From: Spongilla lacustris
Lineage: Eukaryota; Porifera; Demospongiae; Spongillida; Spongillidae
Direction: 5' to 3'
Length of the DNA: 64,000 nucleotides
Assembly: GCA_949361645.1 (NCBI GenBank)
Contig: OX442436.1
Location: forward strand, 1,897,179 to 1,961,178
A program made the position numbers and the translations under genes. The notes under the pieces were generated by a model. The model did not search any database. It was not told the origin of the DNA and saw only the letters and a list, made by a program, of their open reading frames with translations. Below are positions 22,921 through 34,320 of the stretch, in pieces (position 1 is the first letter of the stretch; each line of letters begins with the position of its first letter).

Positions 22921-23655
22921 TCGAGCGGTCCCCCGTCCGCTGCCTATCGCTGTCAACCGCTGTCAACCGCCGTCCGCTGCCTACCGCCGTCCGCTGCCTA
23001 CCGCCGTCCGCTGCCTACCGCCGTCCGCTGCCTATCGCCTACCGCCGTCCGCTGCCTATCGCCTACCGCCGTCCGCTGCTTACCGCTGCCTATCGCCTAC
23101 CGCTGCCTATCGCCTATCGCCTACCGCCGTCCGCTGCCTACCGCCGTCCGCTGCCTACCGCCGTCCGCCGTCCGCTGCCTACCGCCGTCCGCTGTCAACC
23201 GCCGTCCGCTGCCTACCGCCGTCCGCTGCCTACCGCCGTCCGCTGCCTACCGCCGTCCGCTGCCTACCGCCGTCCGCCGTCCGCTGCCTACCGCCGTCCG
23301 CTGTCAACCGCCGTCCGCTGTCAACCGCCTACCGCTGTCCGCTGCCTACCGCTGCCTATCGCCTACCGCCTACCGCTGCCTATCGCCTACCGCCGTCCGC
23401 TGCCTACCACCGTCCGTTGCCTACCACCGTCCGCTGCCTACTGCCGTCCGCTGCCTATCGCCTACCGCCGTCCGCTGCCTACCGCCGTCCGCTGCCTATC
23501 GCCTACCGCCGTCCGCTGCCTATCGCCGTCCGCTGCCTACCGCCGTCCGCTGCCTACCGCTGCCTACCGCTGCCTACCGCCGTCCGCTGCCTACCGCCGT
23601 CCGCTGCCTACCGCTGCCTATCGCCTACCGCTACCTATCGCCTACCGCCTACCTA
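22921..23655. repeat. GC-rich CCGTCCGCTGCCTACCG array (left)
   Basis: Built from two short words, CCGTCCGCTG and CCTACCG/CCTATCG, in irregular order. A 274-codon frame runs through it but is Arg/Pro/Ala repeat only, and the frame differs in the mirror copy because of a single-base indel, so it is not coding. Confidence 0.95.
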
Positions 23656-24153
23656 TGCCCTGAGGCTATGATACTATCATACACATAGGCTAGCTAACTC
23701 GGTGTGTTCTGATACGACTTTGGACTTCTGTTTATTTTTTATATTATTTATATTTTATGTCAACCGCTGCAAACCGAGACATGACGTACCTATGCCCTGA
23801 GGCTATGATACTATCATACACATAGGCTAGCTAACTCGGTGTGTTCTGATACGACTTTGGACTTCTGTTTATTTTTTATATTATTTATATTATATTTATT
23901 CAGGAAACCTAGCTAAAACGGTTCTATCATAGTCTCACTGATAGCATCATGGTAACCCCTTTAGGGTTATCCTTTGGGGCTATCATAGTCTCACTGATAA
24001 CATCATGGTAACCCCTTTAGGGCTATCCTTTGGGGCTATCTTAGCCTTGCTGATTACATTATAGTAACCCCAATTGAGGCTATCCCTGAGGTTACAGTAG
24101 CATCAGCAGTTAGGGCTATAGCCCTCGGAAATATATACTAAAGCCTCTATCCG
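23656..24153. repeat. Inner end of the left arm with direct duplications
   Basis: A stretch of about 95 bp beginning GCCCTGAGGCTATGATACTA occurs at about 23656 and again at about 23795. Further in, GGGGCTATC...AACCCCTTTAGGG units repeat. The arm ends at 24153 where symmetry with 24409 stops. Confidence 0.85.
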
Positions 24154-24408
24154 GACGTCAGAAGTGCCTCAAAAACAGCGAATTTCGAGGGGTTAACCCC
24201 TAAAAGTACCTAATGATGAATCAAAAAAGAGGCTTCAGATCGTCAAAAAAATCTACTGAGCGGCCGCTGAAGTCAGAAAAGTTAACGTCCGTTGCTCTGC
24301 GTTGAGTGCAGAGAAATTTCAGCTCCATTTTCTGCTTCTACAGAAGTGAATTTTACACGATTTCATCTGCCACGGTATATACCGTGGCAGATGAAATCGT
24401 GTAAAATT
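24154..24408. other. Central asymmetric spacer of the palindrome
   Basis: This 255-bp stretch separates the arms and is not mirrored. It contains GGGGTTAACCCC and AGCGGCCGCT small palindromes, and its right end is taken up by the 62-bp perfect palindrome (24348-24409). Confidence 0.85.
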
Positions 24409-24409
24409 C
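24348..24409. repeat. Perfect 62-bp palindrome at the junction
   Basis: 31-bp arms without a spacer, centred at 24378/24379 on CACGGTATATACCGTG. It abuts the right arm directly but is 194 bp from the left arm, so it is off the large palindrome's axis (24281/24282). It resembles a resolved hairpin end; that reading is an inference. Confidence 0.9.
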
Positions 24410-24899
24410 GGATAGAGGCTTTAGTATATATTTCCGAGGGCTATAGCCCTAACTGCTGATGCTACTGTAACCTCAGGGGATAGCCTCAATTGGGGTTACT
24501 ATAATGTAATCAGCAAGGCTAAGATAGCCCCAAAGGATAGCCCTAAAGGGGTTACCATGATGTTATCAGTGAGACTATGATAGCCCCAAAGGGATAACCC
24601 TAAAGGGGTTACCATGATGCTATCAGTGAGACTATGATAGAACCGTTTTAGCTAGGTTTCCTGAATAAATATAATATAAATAATATAAAAAATAAACAGA
24701 AGTCCAAAGTCGTATCAGAACACACCGAGTTAGCTAGCCTATGTGTATGATAGTATCATAGCCTCAGGGCATAGGTACGTCATGTCTCGGTTTGCAGCGG
24801 TTGACATAAAATATAAATAATATAAAAAATAAACAGAAGTCCAAAGTCGTATCAGAACACACCGAGTTAGCTAGCCTATGTGTATGATAGTATCATAGC

Positions 24900-25640
24900 C
24901 TCAGGGCATAGGTAGGCGGTAGGCGATAGGTAGCGGTAGGCGATAGGCAGCGGTAGGCAGCGGACGGCGGTAGGCAGCGGACGGCGGTAGGCAGCGGTAG
25001 GCAGCGGTAGGCAGCGGACGGCGGTAGGCAGCGGACGGCGATAGGCAGCGGACGGCGGTAGGCGATAGGCAGCGGACGGCGGTAGGCAGCGGGACGGCGG
25101 TAGGCGATAGGCAGCGGACGGCAGTAGGCAGCGGACGGTGGTAGGCAACGGACGGTGGTAGGCAGCGGACGGCGGTAGGCGATAGGCAGCGGTAGGCGGT
25201 AGGCGATAGGCAGCGGTAGGCAGCGGACAGCGGTAGGCGGTTGACAGCGGACGGCGGTTGACAGCGGACGGCGGTAGGCAGCGGACGGCGGACGGCGGTA
25301 GGCAGCGGACGGCGGTAGGCAGCGGACGGCGGTAGGCAGCGGACGGCGGTAGGCAGCGGACGGCGGTTGACAGCGGACGGCGGTAGGCAGCGGACGGCGG
25401 ACGGCGGTAGGCAGCGGACGGCGGTAGGCAGCGGACGGCGGTAGGCGATAGGCGATAGGCAGCGGTAGGCGATAGGCAGCGGTAAGCAGCGGACGGCGGT
25501 AGGCGATAGGCAGCGGACGGCGGTAGGCGATAGGCAGCGGACGGCGGTAGGCAGCGGACGGCGGTAGGCAGCGGACGGCGGTAGGCAGCGGACGGCGGTT
25601 GACAGCGGTTGACAGCGATAGGCAGCGGACGGGGACCGCT
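24900..25640. repeat. GC-rich short-word array (right)
   Basis: Mirror of 22921-23655. A single extra G (near 25090) and other length differences distinguish it from the left array. Confidence 0.95.
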
Positions 25641-25644
25641 CGAC

Positions 25645-26150
25645 TGCAGAACTGTAGACCTGGAACGCAGGCTTAATGCAGCTCGAATTGGCTCGGAAGT
25701 CGATCAAAATGTTTCCAGCTAACATGGCTCAACGTAGCTCAAATCTGCTGCTATCTCAGCTAAATTTTGCAGATGGCTGCAGAACTGCAGACCTGGAACG
25801 CAGGCTCAACGTAGCTCGAATTGGCTCGGAAGTCGATCAAAATGTTTCCAGCTAACATGGCTCAACGTAGCTCAAATCTGCTGCTATCTCAGCTAAATTT
25901 TGCAGATGGTCTGCAGGTTATTGTGCAGGGGTATAGAGCCCGTGGCATGTAGCGAGGTTAGAGCCCGGGGCATAGGCATGGGCATGGGGTAAAGCTAGAG
26001 CAAGGGGTATAGGCATGGGCATGGGGTAAGGCTAGAGCAAGGGGTATAGGCATGGGCATGGGCATGGGGCAAGGCTAGAGCAAGGGGTATAGGCATAGGC
26101 ATGGGGTAAGGCTAGAGCAAGGGGCATAGGTATGAGCATGAGCCTGGGCA
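25645..26150. repeat. Duplicated 130-bp unit and GGGGTATAGGCATGGGC repeats (right)
   Basis: Mirror of 22411-22920, same order reversed. Confidence 0.9.
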
Positions 26151-27140
26151 TCTAGTCTTAACTATATCTCCTATGGCTATACTGTAAACGCGACGTAAAT
26201 CTGGTCTTAACTATATCTCCTATGACTGCTGAAAACTTGACGTAAATCTGGTCCTAACTATATCTCCTATGACTGCTGTAAACGCTATGTAAATCTGCCC
26301 TTAACTGCATCTCCTATGGCTACTGTAAACGCGACGTAAATCTGGTCTTAACTATATCTCCTATGACTGCTGAAAACTTGACGTAAATCTGGTCCTAACT
26401 ATATCTCCTATGACTGCTGTAAACGCTATGTAAATCTGCCCTTAACTGCATCTCCTATGGCTACTGTAAACGCGACGTAAATCTGGTCTTAACTATATCT
26501 CCTATGACTGCTGAAAACTTGACGTAAATCTGGTCCTAACTGCATCTCCTATGACTGCTGTAAACGCAACGTAAATCTGCCCTTAACTATATCTCCTATG
26601 ACTGCTGTAAACGCAACGTAAATCTGCCCTTAACTGCATCTCCTATGACTGCTGTAAACGCAACGTAAATCTGCCCTTAACTATATCTCCTATGACTGCT
26701 GTAAACGCAACGTAAATCTGCCCTTAACTATATCTCCTATGACTGCTGTAAACGCAACGTAAATCTGCCCTTAACTGCATCTCCTATGACTGCTGTAAAC
26801 GCAACGTAAATCTGCCCTTAACTATATCTCCTATGACTGCTGTAAACGCAACGTAAATCTGCCCTTAACTATATCTCCTATGACTGCTGTAAACGCAACG
26901 TAAATCTGCCCTTAACTGCATCTCCTATGACTGCTGTAAACGCAACGTAAATCTGCCCTTAACTATATCTCCTATGACTGCTGTAAACGCAACGTAAATC
27001 TGGTCTTAACTATATCTCCTATGACTGCTGTAAACGCAACGTAAATCTGGTCTTAACTATATCTCCTATGACTGCTGTAAACGCAACGTAAATCTGGTCC
27101 TAACTATATCTCCTATGGCTATTGTAAACTCAGCATAAAT
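26150..27140. repeat. 47-bp tandem array (right)
   Basis: Mirror of 21420-22410, with the same succession of unit variants. Not a CRISPR: units are contiguous without unique spacers. Confidence 0.95.
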
Positions 27141-27323
27141 CTGCCCTTAACCACATCTTCTATTTTTTGAAAATACATACAATGGTACGTATGGAATTCT
27201 AATTTTTTCTGAGTTATGTACTAGATAGAAGGGAAATCACATCGTATTTCAAGGGATATCGCATTATTTGAATAGCAAAAAAATAATAATAATAATAATA
27301 ATAAATAAATAATAAATAAATAT

Positions 27324-28193
27324 TTAAAGCATCTCTCGGTATATCGTTATCTTGTATCTATGCTTAATAGCCCTTACGGCATTTGAAGTGTATACGGTTA
27401 TATTAGACAGATAACCACTTTCTTTCAACTCTGGCATAGCTTCGGTAATGTGGTTCATATAGTGCTTTTTTACTCGATTTACTGGTACTCGATTAAAGCA
27501 TCTACTGCACTCGATATCGTCCTCATCTCTACTTATGAATATGCCGGCTGTAACCCTCCAAACGTAATTTTTAAGCCTATTAGCCATTGCTATATATGCT
27601 ACATCATCGCACCATACGTTACGTAAGGACCTCACATAGGCATTAGACGTACATCCCTGGAACATATAGCTTATAGCCCTTTCAGCTCCTTTCAAAGCTT
27701 CATCTATACCGTGATCCACGCCGAGGGCTTCATACTGGTCAGCCATCGATGGCTTCATAAGCGACTTAATCAGCATAAATAGACCCATATACTTAGCATC
27801 GTTCTCGTGATATTCGCCGGCAAACATAAAATGCCCACCTACGCTAATTACACCGTAAATGTCATACGTTCCTAACCAAGCTGAGCAGTTAATAATATTC
27901 CTAATTTTGGCTATAGTTTCGTCGGTTATCTCCCTGCCATTTTTAATGTATCTACAAGCTACGCAGATCTTGTCCGTGCTGTTAACTATAGCTTTAGGAT
28001 AGCAGTGCTTACACTCGACACACTCCTCAAATCCGTCCATAACCTCGCTACAGTCACGTATAAATAACTTGGGAAATTCGACGTGTCTATGCCCTTCTAT
28101 AACGCCCTGCACTGGTTTCTTAGATATAAGGTACGCTGATACAATCGGAACTTCACCTAGCAGGGTAGGTATATAGAAAAGTATGGGGTCCAT
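27324..28193 (-). CDS. 289-aa protein with two zinc motifs (right copy)
   Basis: Identical in translation to 20370-21239; see that entry for motifs. Here the gene order is complete: transcription runs from the polymerase (start 33524) through the 155-aa gene to this gene, all on the minus strand, ending at an AT-rich simple repeat and the 47-bp array. Confidence 0.7.
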   Translation of the reverse strand: MDPILFYIPTLLGEVPIVSAYLISKKPVQGVIEGHRHVEFPKLFIRDCSEVMDGFEECVECKHCYPKAIVNSTDKICVACRYIKNGREITDETIAKIRNIINCSAWLGTYDIYGVISVGGHFMFAGEYHENDAKYMGLFMLIKSLMKPSMADQYEALGVDHGIDEALKGAERAISYMFQGCTSNAYVRSLRNVWCDDVAYIAMANRLKNYVWRVTAGIFISRDEDDIECSRCFNRVPVNRVKKHYMNHITEAMPELKESGYLSNITVYTSNAVRAIKHRYKITIYREML

Positions 28194-28217
28194 ATCTGGT
28201 ATGATTATATATACTCC

Positions 28218-28505
28218 ATTTCCTTAATAGTAAATAATTTATTTCCCCGGCATATTAAAATTAAGCTTAACCAGAGCTTCTACACCGTACTCAACTTTCG
28301 CTGGATAAAGGGGTATTTAGGCACAGAATCCTCATTTTGCTACAACATACATGGCCATTGATGGAAGTTATTCACACCTTTCCTGCGGCATAACAAGGCT
28401 TCTACCCCATAATCAACTTTTACCTAGTAGAAGGGTATTTGAATGTAGAATCCAGATTTTGCTACAACATGTGCTAGCATTAAAGGAAGGTATTTCACAC
28501 CTTGT
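28218..28505. repeat. Two imperfect roughly 120-bp repeats (right)
   Basis: Mirror of 20058-20345, lying between the two small genes. Confidence 0.75.
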
Positions 28506-28973
28506 TCAGCCACTTATCTTAATCTGCTCAACAATGGAATCCCAGTTAATGGCTGCCCTTGCTAATACTGCCTCCCTGTGGTACACCGACGTATAATGGT
28601 TAGACTTGCAATTCGACATGACGTGGACGTTGCATATCTTGCAGTGGTAGAGGTCTAATCTATTGCGTTGATTGCGGCCAACTCGCTTCCGCTCCCGTAT
28701 CTCGGCCTTGATAGATCGTTCAATTTCCGGGTCTACCGTCTTGTCGAATTTACGGCAGCAAGAGCATACGATGTTCTGCATGAAGAACCAATCCAAAGGG
28801 CAACCACGCTTACAACGGGCACATTGTCTATAACCTGCGGGTACGGTAGCGGCCGTATTAATCTCAATCCATGGCTCCTTCGCTAGCGATAGATACTCGC
28901 ATGAGTTCATGCACGCATAGCATCTGGGCATTAAAATATCGCCTCGTTTTCTGTGACAATTGCTGCACTCCAT
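28506..28973 (-). CDS. 155-aa cysteine-rich zinc-motif protein (right copy)
   Basis: Identical in translation to 19590-20057. It starts about 200 bp downstream of the polymerase stop at 29173, in the same direction, which fits coordinated expression. Confidence 0.7.
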   Translation of the reverse strand: MECSNCHRKRGDILMPRCYACMNSCEYLSLAKEPWIEINTAATVPAGYRQCARCKRGCPLDWFFMQNIVCSCCRKFDKTVDPEIERSIKAEIRERKRVGRNQRNRLDLYHCKICNVHVMSNCKSNHYTSVYHREAVLARAAINWDSIVEQIKISG

Positions 28974-29172
28974 GATACTCTTCGTTAGGTAGCTGCTTAT
29001 ATGATATGCATAAATATTTTTCTAATTCATTAATAGCTTAGCCACTGCTAAAAAAATATTAAGCCTAGAATATCTTTTTCCTAGCAAATAACCCTATCTT
29101 AGCGAATGGCTCTGTCTTGCAAGACAGCCTCCCCGCAGACGGTCCTTCCGGCAGGAAAGGCAGGGGATAGCC

Positions 29173-32100
29173 CTATTCCCACTTTTGGACTATTTCCTCG
29201 GCATTGGCGTATTCATTTATTTTACAGTGGCCGTAAGATAACGTCTCAATTCCGTCCTCAAGTATGTATCGTTTCGTGTCCAGGGGGCATAAACTGGTCT
29301 TGGTTTGACGATATACCCCGATCTTGTGCTTCTTACTGCGTATGCTGACCTGGCTAGAACGATATATCTTCCTGTTTAACAGTGCATCCTTGTACATATC
29401 GTGATGCAAGATTTTAGATACAACTGACCGCTTAACCCCCTTTGCCTTTTTTGTGTTCTTACCCTCCGATGTCATGAACGAGTACATCTTAGGGCAGATA
29501 CCAACGAATTCCTTGATGGCAGCACTCTTGCATTCGTCCTTAAACAGGCCCGGTACGCCCTTGTTGCTAGCGTCGTAGTTAGGATGGCTTTTAGGGTATT
29601 CCGAGAAGTCAAACGCTAGCTTATCCTTATTCATTTCTAGCATGTCTTTATATATGTCCGCGGTCTTTAACTCACACAGCAAGCTATCGGTATCGGTATA
29701 TAACAATCTGGCCTTGTTCTCGTATCTCTTTTTGACGGTGTTATAATAGAAATTATACATCACGTACTTCGATATATCCAATATCGCTTGACCTACGTAC
29801 ATAGGCCGATTTAGCTTCAAACTAACCTTAGTTAAGTGCACTGCCACCAGCCCGTTTTCGTATATCGTGTGACCCCTGTACGCTGGGTTGGAGATGAGCC
29901 TGTTCATGCGAGCCACATCGCTCGAATTCACCAATTCCAGGCGAATGCGTTTCTTGAGATTCTCCATCGTCTTGCCAAATACTGAGTTGTTCATCAGTTT
30001 GAAGAAATCCTTCTCGAACGCCGAGTTACCCTCTCTAACCCTAAGTTGTAAGTTCTTGCTGACGTACGGTTTGATGATCGCCTTTTGGCTGAACTGCATC
30101 ACCCTATGCACGCCGGTTAACATTAAACCAAGCTCCAGGTATAACTTCAGGGCCTGGCCGTGCACTATATATTTCGTCTTTTTAAGCAGGTTCGGGACCA
30201 GCTTCGGAAATTCAGTTAACTTGCATCCTAATTCGGCTGCTAACTCGTGCTGATATAAAGAGTACATCCTGGTGGGAATCATAATGTTTTCTGGGGCTGG
30301 TGGATAGTCACTAAAGTAGTCGTGTAGGTCTTCGGGATACTCCAAATCAACCTCGTACAGGTACTCGGTGTCAGCATCAAAATCCGTTTTTCTGATCGTG
30401 CTAAGGGCCGTATCTAGATCCATATCTACCCACTTAAATTCGCCACAGGGCAGCTTAAACTGCATGCAATACGCATACAACGAATTAGCATCCCATTGGA
30501 TGAGATGCTTGACGGGCTTTGTAGAATCCATCTGGCCTGCATATACGTTATTTGCCTGGGAAAATCTCTTGCCCGCAACCATAGCAATCCCGCCCCTGAT
30601 GCCCTTCTCTACAAATATATACATGTCCGGATCGGATATCAACTCCAGCCTTATCCCTGTCATCTTGAGCATAGCTTCCCAGGCCAATCCGGGAGCGGAA
30701 TAGAAATGGGCCGGATCTAGCCCGTAGTGGGTCATGGAGAGTTTCCTAAAATTCTCGAACACGTCCGCCAGCAGCATAACGTCCGTCTTAAGGTAAATAT
30801 CATGGAAATCCCCAAATGTTTTACAACCCAAATTTTTCCATATTTCTTTACCCTCGTCGTACTCGGCCTCGCTTATACCCTCGTCCTTGAGCTCGCTGTA
30901 GAAGGCTTCCCTAGGCGGTAGACAGGTCTCTTCGAATACCGGGAAATCCGACACGTAGTCGTACGGGTATATACCCTTCTTCCTCAACAGCTTAAAATTA
31001 GCCTCTGACGTGTATTTCCTCGTGATCTGCATGTCTTCGTCCTTGAGGTTACTAGAGAGCTTATCAAGCGATTCCGCCATGAATTGCATAGAGTCGATAA
31101 AGACCAGCTGACCGATGCTGAACATCATATATTTCTCCATGTTGTTCGGAATGCAGTACACGTCCTCGAGGTTATCCTTGCCCAATTCCGAGATTATCAG
31201 ATGCGAATCATATCCACGTAAGTTGTGAAACACGACTGGAATCTTGAGTTTTCCAGGTCTAAGCTGGAGCTTCAAATTGCAGGAATTATGTATCCCGGAG
31301 ACGAATTTACCTGTGATGTGATCGTGGTGTCTAACCTTGTAATCCTTATCAGTAAAGGCCTGTTTACACACTTCACAAACGGTAGTACTATCGTAGATTT
31401 GCTTATCCTCGGCAGTCATATCGAGAGGCTTGATATCTTCTATAATCTTATTTATCTCGTCCTTCTCCCTAGCCATATCCCTAAGGAAATTAGCCACGGC
31501 ATTAACGCCTCTATATACTACAGGTTGCTTAGATTTCCCGTCGTATCTGACGACAATATAACAGTAACTATTAGCTTCCTGCTTTGATATCATGACCGAA
31601 TTCTCGCCTGCAGATACACCGCACAAGATATTGAAACACTCGAAATCGGCATGCATATATTATAAACGGTACCATCATCTGCTTAAAGTAATTTTTAAAG
31701 AACAGATAAGTCAATTCCTTGGGCATTTCCATACGTTGAGCTTTCTCACAAATGCTCAGGCAATTGGGGTAATGCTGGTCTCTAAGCTCAACTGACGAGT
31801 ACACGTGCAGACACTTGCGGCATAGAAATTTGGCTTCCTTGTGCTTGCTGTATCCGTATACCAAACTGCCTAAATTCTTGATCCAAACGTAATGGTTATT
31901 TAGCGTATCGTCAGCATCCGTATCTTGCAGCAAAAGCAGATCTACCTCGATCTTATTGGGGCCGTAATTCTTGCTCAAATACAGGTTGTACAGCTTGTTC
32001 GTTTCGTCGTAAGCAAACACACATACAGACAGTGCCACGTTCAGTTTCTCGAATTTTGCTATGTCCTTGATCTGCACGGGAAACTGGATATTTCCGAACT

Positions 32101-33524
32101 CTAGCACATCTTTATAGGGGGTATAGTTACTCAGCCTTTCGGTGTTTTTCTTGGCCGGATATAGGCAAGATAGAACAGCCCATTTAAAACAGAGATCATC
32201 TTGATTTTTGACGTTAACGATGCAATATTTCTTCTCCAGGTTCTCAGGCGTTTTGATATAGCTACGGCCCTCCAGCGGGTTCAACTTGGCAACGTGCAAA
32301 TACAGTGCGTTTACCTGTTTAAACACCCAACCGCTGCCTCGGCTCTGGTACTGCTCTACCTCGGTTTTAAGATCCGCAGACGCCTCCCTAAACGCATCGG
32401 GTACATCGGCTTCATTGGAAGCAAATACGACCCTGGTTTTTAAATATTCGTCTCGCACCAAGTCCTCGCTGGTAAAGCCCTCTGCCACTTCTACACCATA
32501 TTTCACACTGACAAGATAGAGATAGACTGAATTTGATGTTCTTTAGAGCCTCTAAACGCGTGCTTATAAAACTGACGGTAGCGTCAAAGACGTGAACTAG
32601 AAAGTCGTTTATGCTATACTTAAATTCGTCGTCCCTAAAGGCGTAATCTAACACGTAATCCTCGAATCTACCGCTCTGCTTAATAAACTCGAACTCTGGC
32701 TCTTCATCGGCTGTCATCATATATTTAACGCCTCTCAGATTTCGCTCTTCAGCACGCGCAGAGGGCTGCACCCTATCCTTCTTCTTCTGCTCGGTAGTCC
32801 GCTTTTTAAGGCGTTTAGCTTCCTTGTTCAAGTACTTCTTGTATTCTCGGTTAATAGCCTTATTCGTCCTAGATTTGACTATAGTAGCTTCATAGTTATG
32901 CTGTAGGGAGGCGATATCTTTTAGGGTGTCTTCGGGATCAACCGCGGCCCTCTTCCTAGCCTGTCTTTTCAGCGATCTAGAATAGGCTTTTCTGAGCTTG
33001 ATAGTATCGTTAACATAGCCTTCTAGATTAACTTCCTTGTATCGTCTAGCGGCTCTATCCTGCTTTTTCTCGACTCTATCGTGTAATGTAGATAGATCCT
33101 TAAAGTACTCCTCGGGTTGAGTTTCAGCCTTCTTCTTCTGCTCCCGCTCGAGCTTCCTCCGGAGGCCGTGCTGCTTAATGAGGTCTATTCTCTCCTTCAA
33201 CAGCTTAGGGTTATTTTTCAAGAACCTACGAAACCTCTGCTTACTCTTCCTGAGCATCTTTTTGCTGCTATATTTTTTCCTCCTCTCGGCTAAGCGGGCT
33301 GCATCTTCCTCGGCCTTCTTCGCTGCCTTATTCGCAGCATATAGCTGCTTTCTTCGCTCCAATCTTGCCTTCCTCCGTTCCTCGCTAAGTTGCTTTTTAA
33401 GATAGTTCCGGACGTCCAAATAGTTCTTCATGAACTTGGCATTTTGCTTCAAATATGCTGCTATCTCTTCACCCTTCAAGCCAGTTATATTCGGCTCTCG
33501 CATGCTAATTGGCCGTTTATCCAT
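29173..33524 (-). CDS. Long family B DNA polymerase, three frames with two breaks
   Basis: One gene of about 1,450 codons seen in three pieces: 33524-32412 (370 codons), 32506-31571 (311) and 31656-29173 (827). Piece 1 is Lys/Arg-rich and probably coiled coil. Piece 2 has GSGW, CFKWA (106-110) and a finger-like C229/C232/H245/C249, features I know from N-terminal parts of animal adintovirus/Polinton-type polymerases. Piece 3 has the exonuclease (DFE at its start, FHNLRGYD at 143-150, YLKTD at 288-292), an HNH/endonuclease VII-like zinc cluster (CEVC 94-97, HHDH 110-113, HNSC 123-126), motif A WDANSLY (388-394), motif B KLMNNSVFG (553-561) and motif C YTDTDS (653-658). All catalytic positions of the polymerase are present. 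The frame changes near 32515 (in a short CTATCT-type repeat) and near 31655 (at a GCATGCAT stretch). They could be decay, sequencing indels or recoding. Protein-primed replication is inferred from the family. Confidence 0.8.
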
Positions 33525-33648
33525 TTAGCTTATCTATGGATATTATATCATATTCTAATTCGAAATTTGATCTATCCTAGCCCTGCGGATAGCTCTGTCC
33601 TATATCATAAATCTTACATAGATAGGAACCGATTCAGGTTGATCTAGA
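33525..33648. promoter_or_regulatory. Probable upstream region of the polymerase gene
   Basis: AT-rich 120 bp between the polymerase start and the 97-bp array, on the minus strand. No definite promoter box; placement alone suggests it. Confidence 0.3.
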
Positions 33649-34320
33649 TGTGAGTCCAAAGCCCCAATGGAGATGATATAAATGGAGGGCTCTACCCATA
33701 TCAAAAATGTTGCATAGATAGTAGCCTTATTAGGGGTGTAATAGAGGTGAGTCCAAAGCCCCAATAGAGATGATATAAATAGAGGCCTCTACCCATATCA
33801 AAAATGTTGCATAGATAGAAGCCTTATTAGGGGTGTAATAGGGGTGAGTCCGTACCCCCAATGGAGATGATATATGTTACGCCTCCTACCCATATCAAAA
33901 ATGTTGCATAGATAGAAGCCTTATTAGGGGTGTAATAGGGGTGAGTCCGTACCCCCAATGGAGATGACATATGTTACGCCTCCTACCCATATCAAAAATG
34001 TTGCATAGATAGAAGCCTTATTAGGGGTGTAATAGGGGTGAGTCCGTACCCCCAATGGAGATGATATATGTTACGCCTCCTACCCATATCAAAAATGTTG
34101 CATAGATAGAAGCCTTATTAGGGGTGTAATAGGGGTGAGTCCGTACCCCCAATGGAGATGATATATGTTACGCCTCCTACCCATATCATAAATGTTGCAT
34201 AGATAGAAGCCTTATTAGGGGTGTAATAGGGGTGAGTCCGTACCCCCAATGGAGATGATATATGTTACGCCTCCTACCCATATCATAAATGTTACATAGA
34301 TAGAGGCTGAATCGAATCGA
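33649..34320. repeat. 97-bp subterminal tandem array, about 7 units
   Basis: Regular units begin at 33841, 33938, 34035, 34132 and 34229, each with GGGGTGAGTCCGTACCCCCA and CATAGATAGAAGCCTTATTA. Two earlier units (33649, 33745) are variants. Located outside the polymerase gene, towards the element's end. Confidence 0.95.

Larger units (their letters stand above)
18687..24153. repeat. Left arm of giant palindrome
   Basis: Mirrors 24409-29876: paired positions add up to 48562-48564 along the whole length. The 155-aa and 289-aa proteins and the polymerase C-terminus appear identical between the arms. Only single-base length differences were noticed, for example C-run length near 22930 and 24085 and an extra T/A in a run near 23955. 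The arm is cut by the assembly gap on its outer side. Confidence 0.95.
24409..29876. repeat. Right arm of giant palindrome
   Basis: Reverse complement of 18687-24153. Unlike the left arm it continues without a gap into the rest of the element (to about 34998). Confidence 0.95.

Noticed and set aside
22839..23671. 274-codon ORF in the GC-rich array, and its mirror at 24876-25725
   Set aside because: Only Arg/Pro/Ala/Leu repeats; the frame shifts between arms because of single-base indels.
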